Source: Chromera velia
Taxonomy: Eukaryota > Sar > Chromeraceae
NCBI GenBank assembly: GCA_018398765.1
Contig: JAHBMJ010004053.1
Coordinates: 8,657-41,156, forward strand
Length of the DNA: 32,500 bases
Direction: 5' to 3'
This document shows, piece by piece, positions 1-12,034 of this stretch (position 1 is the first letter of the stretch; every line of letters starts with the position of its first letter). The notes under the pieces were generated by a model that searched no databases, had not been told where the DNA came from, and saw only the letters and a list, made by a program, of their open reading frames with translations. A program made the translations under genes and the position numbers.

Positions 1-1378
1 GGGGGCTTGAAGAGATCTCACATGCAGAGTGCTGTGCATGCTTCGTACACAAACACAAACAAACGCGAAGAAAGGAGAGGGAATCTCGCATCAAGAGTTT
101 TGTTGGGTCCTTTGCATGGGAGCTGCCACGCTTCTCCTGCTTCTCCTTCACTCTCTCAGTCTCTTCCTTATTCGTTTCTCCGAGCTACTCTCCTCTTGTC
201 TATTTTCTATTCACATAACGAATCAGAAGAAAACGACTGCCTTGAATCTCACCCAAGGGACAAGGACATGATGTAAACGAAATTATCATGGTACACAGAG
301 AAACTGAGACGACTGGTGAATTGAGGAGGGGAAAACAAAAATGCTAAAACAGAGACACCAATACGGAGAATTAGGAAAAGGGGAAAACAAACAGAGCACT
401 GAGATCACACAGAAGAGAACAGCTGGACGAGCAGCAAACATGCAGGGAAAAAACAGACTAACCACGAAATGAAATATTGGGTCAAAGAACACCCACCCAT
501 CCACCCACCCGCTTCTCGCTCTTCTCCTTCACTCTCTTGCTCTCTTCCTTCTTCTCACACGAGCAGGCAGTCCTTCCGGGAGACACTCCTCTCTCGCACA
601 TACGCGCGGTCACCATTCACTCGTTTCTGTTCCCTCCTTAACCCTCTCTTCCTCTCTTCCTCACACCCGCACAGACACACACAGCACCACCAGCAGGCCT
701 CCTTGAATCCCAACTCCTGAATTCCCAACTCGGACTTGGGAGGGAGACCACATGCGACACACGCACAGGCGGAAGTTTAGATCAAGATATCTCTAAAAAT
801 GTAACAACTGACCACTATGAAGTGATGAGTTGCAGTTCATGCTCTTTCTGGTTAATTGTCTCTCCTTAATCCGTCCCTCCAGTCCGTCAATCGACACACA
901 CCAGCCTGCAGATTGGTTGTTGCTGCTCTTGGAGAGGCTGAGCCTGCAGAGAGCCTGTACATGTGAAGACAGCAGGGGCAAGTCGATGCCTCCCCCCCCC
1001 TCCCCCTCTAGGTTCTGCGAGGAATCCCCCCCGTGCTTTTGAGGGTATACATGGTCACTCAAGGCCTGACGTTTCTGCTTTGCTATCGCCGGGTGCTGCG
1101 GGACGACGCTCTCATGCGAGCGCGCCCCTGACAACAGGGTTTAGTCCGGCAGATGCGTCATATGAGTGGGTGGCCCTGGTTTGAGCAAGTCGCCCGGCAA
1201 CGATGTGTGACAGTCGTGTGCCGGTTCAGCGAATGCAGCCCAGGAGTGACCATAATGAGGTGTATGGGGGGTGGGTGTCTACGGCAGGCATCACGACGGA
1301 CGGGGAAAGCAAAGGCACGCCGAGGAGTTCCCAAACTGGAAAACGCCATATGCATTTTTGCAAGAAGGCTCAGACCAC

Positions 1379-1387
1379 GCACGCACA

Positions 1388-1429
<42 letters not shown>

Positions 1430-1432
1430 CAT
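1379..1432. repeat. CA-rich microsatellite
   Basis: A run of CA dinucleotides interrupted by a few TA steps, ending in a short TATATA tract. It lies in the gene-poor left end and creates spurious Thr-His or Cys-Val reading frames. Confidence 0.95.
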
Positions 1433-1673
1433 ATTTTGCAAATCTACCAGCATGCGACCTTACTTGGGAAAGCGCTAAACTCCTCTTTCAGGACGATATC
1501 TGCAAAAGATATAGGCATCTCTGAAAGTTTAGAAAAGAAAGCCCCCCGTGTGTCTGCTCCTGCATTACAAAGAGAAGAAACACGAAGGAGTGGTCTCTTT
1601 AAAATCCATCAACCCTCGACCCTCACCTCACCTCTTGGATGTACAAAGGTATTCCCGGTCTACCTACCGTGAT

Positions 1674-1676
<3 letters not shown>

Positions 1677-1711
<35 letters not shown>
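1677..1711. repeat. CT microsatellite
   Basis: A nearly perfect CT dinucleotide run continuing into a degenerate CTTT-rich tail. No gene is associated with it. Confidence 0.95.
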
Positions 1712-1717
<6 letters not shown>

Positions 1718-3080
1718 CTCCTTCTCCTCAAAAATCCCCCCCTTGTTCTCTCTCATATACACACACGCAACGTCTGCGCACAAAGTATGCGAACGCGTCA
1801 ACGGCCACGCATATTGCACAGTGTGACTAACGGTAAAAGTGATTCCATGCACCCTGCCGTTCCTTCATTGGACAAAAAGGCAAGCCCGGTGTATCTCCAT
1901 ATACCTACCTACCGACCAACCTGCCACCTTCATGTAAGAGGCCCGAACAGAGATTCCCCCAACAGCTTCCTTTCGTCCCTTCCATCTGCACATACAACTG
2001 CCAGACGCAGCTCGGAATAACCCGGCCGTCATGTGAAGCCCGCGTCCAAAGAGGATTGAGACGACAACGAGGGTGGGAGCGGCCAGGGATTAGCTCTGCT
2101 GGGCCCTCACTACTCGCAATTCCTTCTGCACAGAGCAATTAAGCAACACGGATATGGAGAGTTCTTCAAAACTGGGTGTAGAGGTTCCCGCGATTTCTAA
2201 AAGGAAAGGTTGACAAGAGGGTCGTGTGCAGAATGAAAGTCCCCCATACCTACATCCATATACATGCAAGTATGAGAGAAGACAGTATATATATAGTAAC
2301 GAATGAGGCATACGGATCGACTTTTTGAAACTGAGGAAGGTGTAAGCGATCGGGAAGGGGGGAGAAGATATCAGGACAGGTGTGGGAGGAGAGAGAGGAA
2401 CTCACGTACAAGTATTGTGTATATGTCCGCCACTGCTTCCCTGGTCAAAATTGTGTTCAGAAGAATTCGTTCTCGCTGCAAGGCCATACAACACGGTGCC
2501 AGGCCACGGGGTTGAAGAACAGAGGAGGGCATGCAAACGAAGACGCAACATCTCGTCTTCCTGTAACTGTCGGGTTTTTTGCTCCCTTCTTCGATAATGT
2601 CGACGTGGAGCTTGTAGGCTTTTCACATTTACCGTTTCCTGACGGCCTTTGTGTTGTTAGAGAAGAAACGTGGTCAAATGGTGGAAAGTAGGAAGCAGAA
2701 ACTCCAGTCCGGCTGCCTGTGAGCACGCAGGTGTATTTCGTGGAATTCCTTCGCTAAAGTGACTGCCGGGTCGGAAAGCATTCTCTGACACAAACGACCC
2801 ATTCAATGCCATACAGGAACATCAATTGAACAACACACAGAGAGACACTAAAGAATTGATCAATCGTCCGAGCAAGAATGAAACTGAAAAGGCCAGACCG
2901 TTGAAAAACACCGGGGGTGGCATGTTCAAGAAACGGAATGTTCACTGTCTCTGCTTTCACCCAAATTGACACCTAACGAAACTGCTTGCAATTCCATGCA
3001 TGATCGAGCCGTATTCGAGCCGTATATTTACCATGGGCTGGGGAACAAAAAATGCCCAGGGGGGGGGAACAACCATGCGC

Positions 3081-3357
3081 GAAGCGCGCTGCATGTACTC
3101 TGTTTAAAGTTAGAGAGAAATAGTTTAACATTTTAGAAACAGTAAAAACTGAATCTTCAAATTATTATTTTAAAAAAGATCTAAGTTAACTTATGTAATT
3201 TAGACATTAAATCTTTTTAAATACACGAATAATGCGATCCAATTTTTAATATAATGTAAAACATTGATATATCTATTAACTATAGAACTAATCATTCAAT
3301 TAATGAACAATAGATAAACATGATAATGACGATTTTATATGATATTGACGTTTTGTT
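3081..3357. other. AT-rich island downstream of the first gene
   Basis: Composition changes abruptly from mixed to strongly AT-rich directly after a short inverted repeat near 3075-3096 (CATGCGCG opposite CGCGCTGCATG). The island ends where the minus-strand gene stops at 3358. It contains no open frame of note and no recognisable organellar gene. It probably serves as 3' flanking or termination DNA; that role is an inference from position. Confidence 0.6.
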
Positions 3358-6191
3358 TTAACGACTATTATGACGGGCATTTTCCCTCCCTTCCATGCAT
3401 TTAACAAGCGCTCCACCTTTTCCTCTGAGGAACTGTGAATACCTCTCATGCTTCTCATGACAATGCACGATATCTTTGCGAGAAAAGTTGTGAAGGGGAG
3501 CATCTGCATACAATTTTTCGCAATGGGGGCATCGCATTTTTTTCTTAATTTCTTTCTTTATTTTTGCTTGTCTTTTTAATTCTGGAATCGCTGCTTCAAA
3601 GTCACTTCTAGTTAGCCAGAATTTTGTGTACCAGTAGAGACTCTGAATTCGTCTGTGCGCAGACATGGGCTCACCGCATGTGACTTCAACGCCATTCATT
3701 TTCATAGTTCTCTTGCAACAATTTCCTGTGTCTGCAGGCTGGACGTTGGGAGCGGCTGCAGAGGAGCTTGCAGAAGAAGCTGCAGCTGCAGCTGCATGTT
3801 GAGACTGGGGAGGGAGCACAAGGGGGGCATCTTCGTCTGACTCCCTACCTTGAGGATCCTCCATACGAACATCTTCTCCGTCTATCAACCCCCCCCCGGC
3901 CTGCTCTTCAGATCCCCCCCCCTCCTGCCTAGCTTCCTGCAGAGCCACCTCCCTTCCTGGCAGAGGAACAAAAGGAAAAGTATCAGCAACTACAGCTGCT
4001 CTACTCAGCGAGGTGGGTACAGACCGGGCAACGGAGGAGCTGTTGTGTACCAGCCCCACGTGACCTTGTACGGACATGTTATTCATGCACTCCTGCACTG
4101 CGGTCCTCTCTTTATTTTTGTTCAAAAAGATTCTAATCAGAGCCGGGGTGGTGCTCGGAAGAGAAAAGGGGGCAAGTCTCTCCAGGTATTGCTTTCGGAT
4201 CAGCCGAACCTTTTCGTATTCTTTCCAAATTACGTGTTTATCCTTCCCCTCAGTGGCCAGAGTCTCTACAAGCTTCGCAAGCTCTGGGCACTGTGAAGGA
4301 CATTTGCTTACCCCCCTTCCTGTTCGCCCCCCGCTGCGCTCTGCTGCAGCACTCTCGGCTTCTACACCCTCTTCTACAGGCTCACTGCCCCTGTCTTCTC
4401 CTCTCTTCTCCTTTAAATCTTCTTCCAACTGCGTAATTTCTTCTACGGACAGATCGGCATCAATCCTTGCAACTTCAGAGAGGGACGTGTACTATTTTGT
4501 GATCAAATCATCGACCCCCCCTCCCTCTGCTGATTCCAGCTCTTCAACGAGGTCGCGAACCTCGTTTTGCACCTCTTCCTGCCACTCTAACAAACGCGCA
4601 CGTGCGTAGGGCATTCCAAACTGGTGCCCTTCCACCAGGTCTGGTCGGTAGATCTTTTTCCACCCAGCCTCTCCTGCTCTCTCACTATCGACCTCATTCC
4701 CCCACAACTCGTCACACTGGTCGTTGGCTGCTTTCAAAATGGAAATGTCTGCATTTGGGAGAGAAGGGAGACGCCTAGGCAAGTTCGCTTTCCTCCAACC
4801 CTTCTTTTCCTCCTCTCTCTATCCTCATTTCTTCTCCCTCGCCCTTTCCGTCTAAAGCAACACCGCCCCCCCCCATCTTTTCGTCTCCATCTCTTCGAGG
4901 GTGCCAACAGAACTGACGATGGGATGTTTTCTCGGATTCCAGAAAAAAACCTTCTTCAAAGTAAATTCAGCTGGCGAGGGAGGACACTTTAATGAGGGGA
5001 GGTGGTTTTGGGGATCAATCCACCCTGACATCTCAGATAGCTTGGGGTTTCCAGAATCATCAGACCCCACCTGTGTTTTGACCTGCTTCAAAATCCACTT
5101 TTCTTGGGCTTCTGGAATGCGTGGCCATCTATGATTCTTAAGTGGAGCAGAAGGGGGGGCAGGAGGGGGGAGAAACAGTGCTTGGGGAGGAGGTGCTTGG
5201 GCTGGTGCTGAAGAAGAGGAGGACGCAGCAGCTGCTGAAATTCCCGCAGAGTCAAGTGGAGCAGAAGGGGGGGCAGGAGCGGGGGGGAACAGTGCTTGGG
5301 GGGGAGGTGCTTGGGCTGGTGCTGAAGAAGAGGAGGACGCAGCAGCTGCTGAAATTCCCGCAGAGTGCACTGCAGCAGGCGCGGCAGCTGCTACAGCAAT
5401 GCTAACGACAGGGACATCAGAGCGGCTACGAAGAGACTCTGTAGGGGGATCCACGTTGGGAGACTCCTGTACTTCAGGAGCAGCGTCCGCAGAGGGTTCA
5501 GCAGCAGCGCTCCTGTCACTCTCCTGTGTTTCCAAAACAGGAACTGCAAGACAGCAAAGCAAAACAGAGGGTGACAGAGGGAAAGTGAATATGTATGGGA
5601 GAGAGTCCGAGAGTGACGGCAAGCAAAGTGCAGCCCAATGCAAAAGCAAGCGGCCCAACGGGGAGGAAGGAGGAAAATGGAGGGAGGAAGCCAAGCGGAG
5701 ACCACCGTACGGAGAGCACCACAAGCAACCAACCTGGGGCACGGGGGATGACGGAAGAAGCCCCTTGATCATCACTGGCTTGCCATAGACCTCCTTTGAA
5801 GGCTGCAAAGAACAAAGCAGGGTGAAATTGACAGTGTAGACAGGTAGACGCGTGAGGGCTGTACACGGAGAGCAACACGGAGACCACCAGCAGAGTCGAA
5901 AAATGAAGTAGGCCATCACAGACCTTGCAAGATAGTTGGTTGGCTCTTGCTTGCGGGCACCACCTGAGGCTGCCGATGCTGTCGGGAGGACTGCAGTCGG
6001 GTGGACTAGTCATGGTCGCGCCCACATATACATCTCGATAACCAGTTAGTCCGTGCAGGACAGTCCTTGACCTTCTCATACTTGCTCTTCCACGGTTCGC
6101 TCTTGGGATGGGACTTCCCAGGGTGCTCACCCTTTGCGAGAGCATCGATTCGTTCCTCCCAATATGCACCTCCCTTGGCTGTCTTCGGCAT
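3358..6191 (-). CDS. Hypothetical Ala/Pro-rich protein with Cys/His clusters, six exons, 714 aa
   Basis: I do not recognise the family. My exon model, in transcript order, is 6191-6072, 5990-5924, 5802-5734, 5543-4914, 4748-4561 and 4428-3358; all junctions are GT-AG and in frame. The start is ATG at 6191 (MPKTAKGGAYW). Residues ~144-219 are two tandem 38-residue repeats rich in Ala, Ser and Pro. Residues ~224-290 carry Trp-rich motifs (WPRIPEAQEKW, FFWNPRKHP), distantly reminiscent of DUF6729-type segments. The C-terminal 120 residues hold two possible metal-binding groups: a CC...CG...H cluster near 594 and CPHC followed by HNF and HCHEKH from ~658. A TAG at 4491-4489 is removed by the 132-nt intron 4560-4429; if that intron is wrong, the gene is broken there. 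Junctions at 6072/5990 and 4914/4748 are the least certain. It is divergent from the gene at 6775. Confidence 0.6.
5141..5368 (-). repeat. Two tandem 114-bp units inside the coding exon
   Basis: Units 5141-5254 and 5255-5368 are nearly identical. Differences cluster in poly-G stretches. The period is 38 codons, so the reading frame is kept. Each unit encodes the segment SAGISAAAASSSSSAPAQ followed by a Pro-rich stretch. Confidence 0.9.
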
Positions 6192-6774
6192 GCGAGAGTA
6201 GCGTAGGCTCTGTAGGCGAGACAGCCAACTACTATCACAAACCACCACCAACGTCCAAAATAGAAAAATGAGAGACCAGAGCCTCATCACGAATGATGAC
6301 GGCTTCCAACACTTTCAACGCTCTAAGAGAATCATGCTGATGGGAAAAACACGTTTCAAAATGGATTGTGTGTATGAAGAGAACAAGAACCGTGAGGCTG
6401 TCAGTGGTCATCGGTGGTCTCCGCGGTGGAGACGGAGACCACGGGGCTGGTCTCCGTCCGAGGGTGTACATAGGGCTACAATTAATACATGCATGCATGC
6501 ATGCTGCACCGCGCTGCTGACGGCCCAGTGACGCGCGGGCCCATGCACGCGCGTCGGACCCCGGCCGGACGCACGCAATCCTAGCTGCATGGACGCGCGG
6601 CATGCCGGCCGGGGCACGTATATAAGTGAGGCAACGATCGCGACCGAAGCGTGCAGACTGAAATTTCATCAAGGCGAATCAGACTTGCAGTGGACCTGCA
6701 CGGATCGAAGAAACACAATTCTATGCTGTACGGCGGAATTGCACAAATCGAAAACGAATTAGGAACTTCCAAGC
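6192..6774. promoter_or_regulatory. Divergent promoter region with TGCATGCA tract and TATA-like box
   Basis: The 583 bp lies between two oppositely oriented start codons. It contains an (ATGC)4 tract at 6489-6504. A GC-rich, CGCG-containing zone follows at about 6530-6616, then TATATAAG at 6619-6626, about 150 bp upstream of the plus-strand ATG. The TATA-like box would place plus-strand initiation near 6650. That the TGCATGCA tract binds an AP2-type factor is inferred from apicomplexan precedent. Confidence 0.55.
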
Positions 6775-9700
6775 ATGTTTGACATGTCCGCACGGGGTTT
6801 TCACTCTTGGAGCCCACCGTCGTTTTTCAGGCAAGACGAGTCCATCAGGACAGAGCTGATGCATAAGTGCAACACCATGATGGAATCGGCAGAGGCCAGG
6901 ATGCGTGCGTTTCCGGCAGCCCGCATCGACGACGTCCGAGAGGTTGGAATGATGAAGCCGGAGTCGGAGAAGCTTTCCCTGGTCCTGACAAAGTTCCAGA
7001 TAGAGGGTGAAGGGGGGAAAACCAAAAGCAACAGTGTCGGGTGTCTTGTGTTCCCTCCAGGAGCTCAGGACGATGAGGACAACCCAGATGATTTGTCCTT
7101 CCTCGTATCCACCGAGGAGGAGCACATGCGGGGAAGGAAGGAGAAAGAGATGCTGGAGAAAATATGGATTCATAGAGGAGTGCTCTGGGGGGGGCGGGGT
7201 GAGACAGAGTGCACAAAACCGAGAGACGGGGACGCAGGGGAGAAGTCGAAAACGTTGTCGCTAGCCAGGATGCTGAACATCAAGACAGTGGTGCTTTCAG
7301 ATGGCGACGTGCAGATCCTCCTGGTAAGCCAGTTGAGAGAAAAGAGGGGAAATTGAGAGACATCAGTGAGAAAGGATTGCAGAAAAAGGCGCGACGGTGA
7401 AGTAGCGAGACTTGAGTGTTGATTGGGAGCCCATTTCCGGTCAGATGGATGGGAATGCACAGAATCAATGCCCTCAACCCATCAGCTCTGAAAAAATGCA
7501 GACACATGAGTAGTATAAGCTGCTGAAAAGCAACGGTCCTGGGAAGTGCGAGTGACTGGGTCATTGCAGGCGTGGGCCGTATTATGTGTAAATACAGTGT
7601 GTGAAAAATGATGTGTAAGACTGATTGCGGCACTCTCTATGTTCCGGTCTGTGTGCAGATGTACCAGAAGGAGTTGGCGCGGCTCACCGGGACGGAAGGC
7701 TTCTACAAGCCTTACGAGACGACTCCTCCCCTCGCTGCTCTTCTCACGGAGGATTGCAGTGATATAAACTTCGAAGGAATGTGCACTGTACTCAAAGCAT
7801 TGCAGGGGTCAGTCACGATATCTGTTCGTTCGAGGTTTCCTTCCTTTCGCTTGTTCTTGAAAAGGAAAGTCACGATTGTCGTTTCCCCCCCTTGTTTGCA
7901 TGTTTTCTTCGTTTCGTTCATCCAGCAAGTCGGTAATTCGTCCATCCATCCGCCTCATGTTTCCCTTGTTCCAAGATTCACTTGCATATTGAGACACGTC
8001 TTTGTATGAGGAGGAAAAGTGGGCCCTGTGTTTCGATCAGTCAGGGAGCTGGCTGGCATGAGTTTCGATTTTGCGCTTGTGCTGGCAGAGACGTCCTTGT
8101 GCTTCTAGTACTTCACTTTTCTTCCAGAGGCAGTTCAATTCGACTTTCAAAAAGGGCAGCGCTTTTCCCTCGTACTCTTCCCTTTATTTTGTCCACCCTG
8201 ACCTAGCACAAGAGTTGTTGAGTGCCTGTCAGCGGTGTGCATCTGTCCGAGAGGGAATACAGGCGTTTTCGATCATGCGCTTTGACACTCCACGTTCTTG
8301 TCTATCATTTTCTACGATGACTCCACTGCAGACAGACGCTGTCAGAGGTCGGACCCCGTGAGATATTCACATGTGAAGGCGACGGTCGAATCTTTGGCCT
8401 CAGGCTGCAGAAAATGGAGCAACTCTGTAAGGTCAGGTCTTGCAATGTCTTGCATACATACAGACTCTTCGTTCTCAAATCTCTTCAAAGTTTAATGTTG
8501 CCTGCCTTCCTGCCTGCCTGCCTTCCTGCCTACCTACGTGCCTACCTGCCTACCTGCCTGCCTGTCTGCCTGCCTGCCACCCACGGATGGCTTTCTCTCC
8601 GGTTTATTTGCGATTGAACTCATGTGTTGAGCTTTGCTCTTCGTTGCTTCTTTTCCTTTCCTTTCTCCTTTCGTCCTCTTTCATGGACATATATTTTAAT
8701 ATCTCTCTTGCTTCTGTTTCTCTCTGTCTCTCTCTCCCTCGCATGTTTGTTTCTTCGGTCTTCTTGTCTTCCCTCTTTTCGACTTACTCCCAGCTGCCCC
8801 CAGACATTAAGATTTTAATGGCATGCATGAAACCATTTTGCTGCATGAGACCTGCTTAATCTGAAGTTGATCCCACACAGCATTCCTCGTTTACGTTTCC
8901 TTTGCGCTTTTCTACCTGCTGCAGGGGGAGACGGACCTTCTAGGCCATCGACGTCACTTTGCACTGCAGCAGGCAGCCAACCAAACACAGCAATTGCCGA
9001 GACGTGCTCAGCCTCCTCGTGCCCTGCAGCACCCCACCAAAGTGAGGGCAAGCCCTTTCAGTCTGAACGATTTTGAGAGCGGGCGCATGCTTCCTCAGCT
9101 GCTGAAGCAGGCTTTCCGGCTTCATCAGGTCCGAGACTGGTTGAGGGAGACGTTTGGAGAGCGGAGAAAGAACTTTACTCTGAACCTGTTCTTGGCAGCT
9201 GGGTCGTTGCAGGGGGGCTGGACTCTGGTGCCTACACTAGGGGATCTCATTGCAAAATGTGCAACCGTAGGCGCCGCGAGGGAGATCAGAGAGCGTCTTT
9301 TCGAAAAGAGCGTTCTCCAGGAGTTGCAGCCTGAAATGGAAGACCGAGCCATGATAGGGGACGCAGTGGGGGGGTGTCTCGTTACTTATAACGAAGCAGC
9401 CTCAGCCATTCTTTCTAACCGTTCTTTCAATCACGATAGTGCAGAGACAGATGAGACAAACGTCGAGTATGCGTCATGGGCGGAGAGGCTGAAATTGAAT
9501 GCGGTGAGAAGGTCGCCTGACGAGTTGCAAAAGACATATCCGTTCTGTAAAATGACCACCGTGACAGAGGGAGATGTACTGAACACCCATTCGAAAGGCA
9601 CGCCCTTTGAAGGCCTACTCGAGGCAGCGTTCTCTTCGAGGAATGCGTATGGGACAACGGCTGTCTTTCGGGGGGGCGGTGCAACATGCACGGGTGGGCA

Positions 9701-11219
9701 GATCACAGAGGGGTTGCGTTCGGCAGCTGAATTTTACGACACATGCAAGGAAATAGTCACAGGGTCTCCGTCACGGATCTCTGAGGCTCTCAGAGACGGT
9801 CTGCTGACAGAGAGTGTGATTCTTTCCTGCTTGTCCCCCCCTCCAGTCTTAGTGACAGAGGGAATCGAATCTCTTCGTCCTCAGAAGCATCAAGACGAGT
9901 TGTGGGGCTTGATGCACGTCGTTGCACCGAAGGGGGAGGGGTTGATGGGATTGGAGTCCGCATGCAGGCTGCCTGTTACCAGTGCCAGGTTGCATCTTCT
10001 CGTCTCCCTCCTCGCTGTCGCATCAGCGGGGGAAGTGACGTCTCACCCATCACAGTCACCGTGGGTGCAATACGAGTTCACAGACTGTGACAGAAGTGAG
10101 CTTGCAGACCTCAAAACTGCAGGCATCATTGTTCCTTCCTCTGTTGTCGTCAACTCAAGACGATTTTTTGCCTCCTTAACAAAGATTGGGGAAGGTCTTA
10201 TGCGGCTTGGGTTTCCGTGTGCGGCGATGCAGGTCCTTGCCCCCCGCAGTCAAGCGGCAGCAGCAGGCACCAAGGGGGTCCTCACTGATCTGAAAAAGAT
10301 TACCAACCCACAGGAGTATGTGTGCCGAAACCATGCCCACTCTCTCCGCAGCCTCCCTCTTGACATGGAGGATTCCAAATGGCTTCAAGCGCAAGGCCTG
10401 CCAGGGTCTCTTGGACGAGTCCATCAGCTGCGCGGCCTTGAAAACGAGGTGAAAGGGGGTGTCAGAAAGGCAGAAGAGAGAAAGGAGAAGCCGTACCAGA
10501 GGTTCGTATCTGGTCTTGAGAAGAAAGTCTCCTCTGCGAAGGCGTGGAAGGAGGTGTCTAGCGAGGCCAAAGAGCGGGGGGAGAAGCTGTGGTTTCCAAC
10601 ATTTGGAGAAGGGGAGGCCTGGTTGAGCAGCGCGTCTGTTGACACCTGCGTTCTTCCCCTAAGCGGCTCTGGAGGAAAGAGAACCAGAGAGCCCACTGAG
10701 TCTGTGGATGCTCCCGCGCCCTCGCCAGCAGGATCAAAGAAGCAGAGAGGGGGTTCGAATGAAGCCACAGTTGCCCCAACAGCCTCCGCCTCTGTTGCAG
10801 GATCAAAGAGACCGTTTGAGGCACCGGATACTAACAACTCCCACAGCGATATGAGAGATGACTCTCAGACAGAAGGGGGGGGCGCCGGATTCGGAAAGAA
10901 ACAGAAAGTCGCCACTGCCGCCGCCGCAAGCGGCCCCTCAGTGGCAGCTGCAGCTGCAACCCCACATGTGTCTTCTGAACCGGCAGGCTCGCCCGCTTCT
11001 TCACTCTCGAGAGGTCCTGTCTCTCTCTCCAGCACGCGATCAAAAGACTTTCTGAAGGAGATGTCCAGAAGGAAGAAAGCTCTCATGGGAGCATTATTGC
11101 TGTCGAACGGCTTTCAAGTCGATAAGATTCTCCGTCTGGGGGAGGACCTCGAGGCAAAGCCCCTCGAGTGGCTTTTTGAGAAAATCGATGAGAGACTGTG
11201 CACAGCCGGTTCGGACTAA
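6775..11219 (+). CDS. Hypothetical probable nuclear protein, four exons, 1030 aa
   Basis: I do not recognise the family. Exons are 6775-7323, 7659-7807, 8332-8431 and 8925-11219; junctions are GT-AG and phase-consistent (0, 2, 0). A stop codon lies in frame just upstream of the ATG at 6775; Met4 is an alternative start. Residues 1-~840 look globular and contain no transmembrane segment or motif I can name. Residues ~850-970 are disordered, rich in Ala, Ser and Pro, with basic clusters resembling nuclear localisation signals (GSKKQRGG near 870, GSKRPF, GKKQK near 924). The two segments PAGSKKQR and VAGSKRPF look like a short repeat. The last ~55 residues return to a helical, charged segment (SKDFLKEMSRRKKALM onward). 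A TATA-like box lies ~150 bp upstream. Nuclear location is inferred only from the basic clusters. Confidence 0.75.
8497..8580. repeat. Degenerate CCTG/CCTA tetranucleotide tract in an intron
   Basis: Tandem CCTG, CCTT and CCTA tetranucleotides fill part of the intron 8432-8924 of the plus-strand gene. The tract is pyrimidine-rich in the direction of transcription but lies too far from the acceptor to be its polypyrimidine tract. Confidence 0.9.
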
Positions 11220-12034
11220 TTTACATGTACAGATCGACTTCATTGTTCAATCGGATCCATTCAAAAGAGGAAACAGAAGCTGCAGTGTAACCAAAGTATT
11301 CAAAAGAATGCTAGAAATGGTGTTGACCATTGAATGACTGAAAAAAAGTATGAGATCGAGCTGCCAGTGCACAACCTAAAATCTTACCAGGCTTGCTACA
11401 TAGTAGCTACTGACTAGTAGGTCTCTTACTCTTAGGCATAACATAAAATTATCAAAATAAATATTTTTTATAGTAGGTCCTATTACAGTATGAGAAGTAG
11501 AATTACTTTAGGGCAACGGTGCCAGGAATTCACAATCAAAAGATCTCCAGACCCCCCCATTTTTAATTAAATAATTATACTACAATTGTTCTACTCCCGA
11601 TATTTTTTGCCAGTGTATTCAAGAATTCAAACTTAAACTAATTATAATATTGAACTTAATTTGAACATCAGTTCAGGCCGTGACATCCGAAGGTGAGCTT
11701 AGAGATCACGGTGAGTGGCAGCGGCCGCTCAACGGACTCCATGACTAGCTCTATGACTATCCACTAGCATGACTTTAAAACTCAACCGTAACAATAATTA
11801 GAGAAGTAAGAATGCTTTAAAAAACTTAAATACTTTACCGTAGCTAGTAGTAAAGTTCTAAGTAAACTAGTAATAGCCTTTATATCAAAAATAAAAAACG
11901 CAGTTAAATCAGTTTTTATGCTAACTTTGAGAGCTTTTTGCAACTAAACAATTGAATTATAGCTAGCAAACTCATAAAATGTAACGTACAGTCTGTGTGC
12001 ACGATAATTTGTTTTTTCTACTGCTTGTTTTTAA
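11220..12034. other. AT-rich convergent intergenic island
   Basis: Strongly AT-rich DNA lies between the stop of the plus-strand gene (11219) and the stop of the minus-strand gene (12035). It is rich in TAGCTAG- and CTAGTA-like words and has one short GC-rich patch near 11680-11735. No coding or RNA gene was recognised. It must contain the 3' ends of both transcripts. Confidence 0.6.

Larger units (their letters stand above)
1..3080. other. Gene-poor low-complexity region
   Basis: No convincing gene was found here. The plus strand is rich in CT and CA runs, including a pyrimidine-rich stretch near 120-200 that resembles another near 515-600. Reading frames are short, overlap on both strands and mostly lack plausible starts. 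Two stretches could be isolated exons but cannot be supported: a minus-strand frame at 793-1134 (opens with TTG, not ATG) and a frame around 2540-2691 that is open on both strands. Confidence 0.5.

Noticed and set aside
793-1134. Minus-strand 113-codon frame as a gene
   Set aside because: It opens with TTG, has no supporting splice or promoter context, and overlaps equally long frames on the other strand.
3081-3357. AT-rich islands as organellar DNA insertions
   Set aside because: No recognisable organellar protein or rRNA segment was seen; only an alignment could settle it.
4489-4491. TAG read as a sense codon (altered genetic code)
   Set aside because: TAG ends the models at about 29392, and TAG, TAA and TGA all act as stops here; a simple in-frame intron explains this one.
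3358-6191. Retrotransposon or transposase gene
   Set aside because: No reverse transcriptase, integrase or DDE motifs and no terminal repeats were seen; the Cys/His groups alone do not support it.
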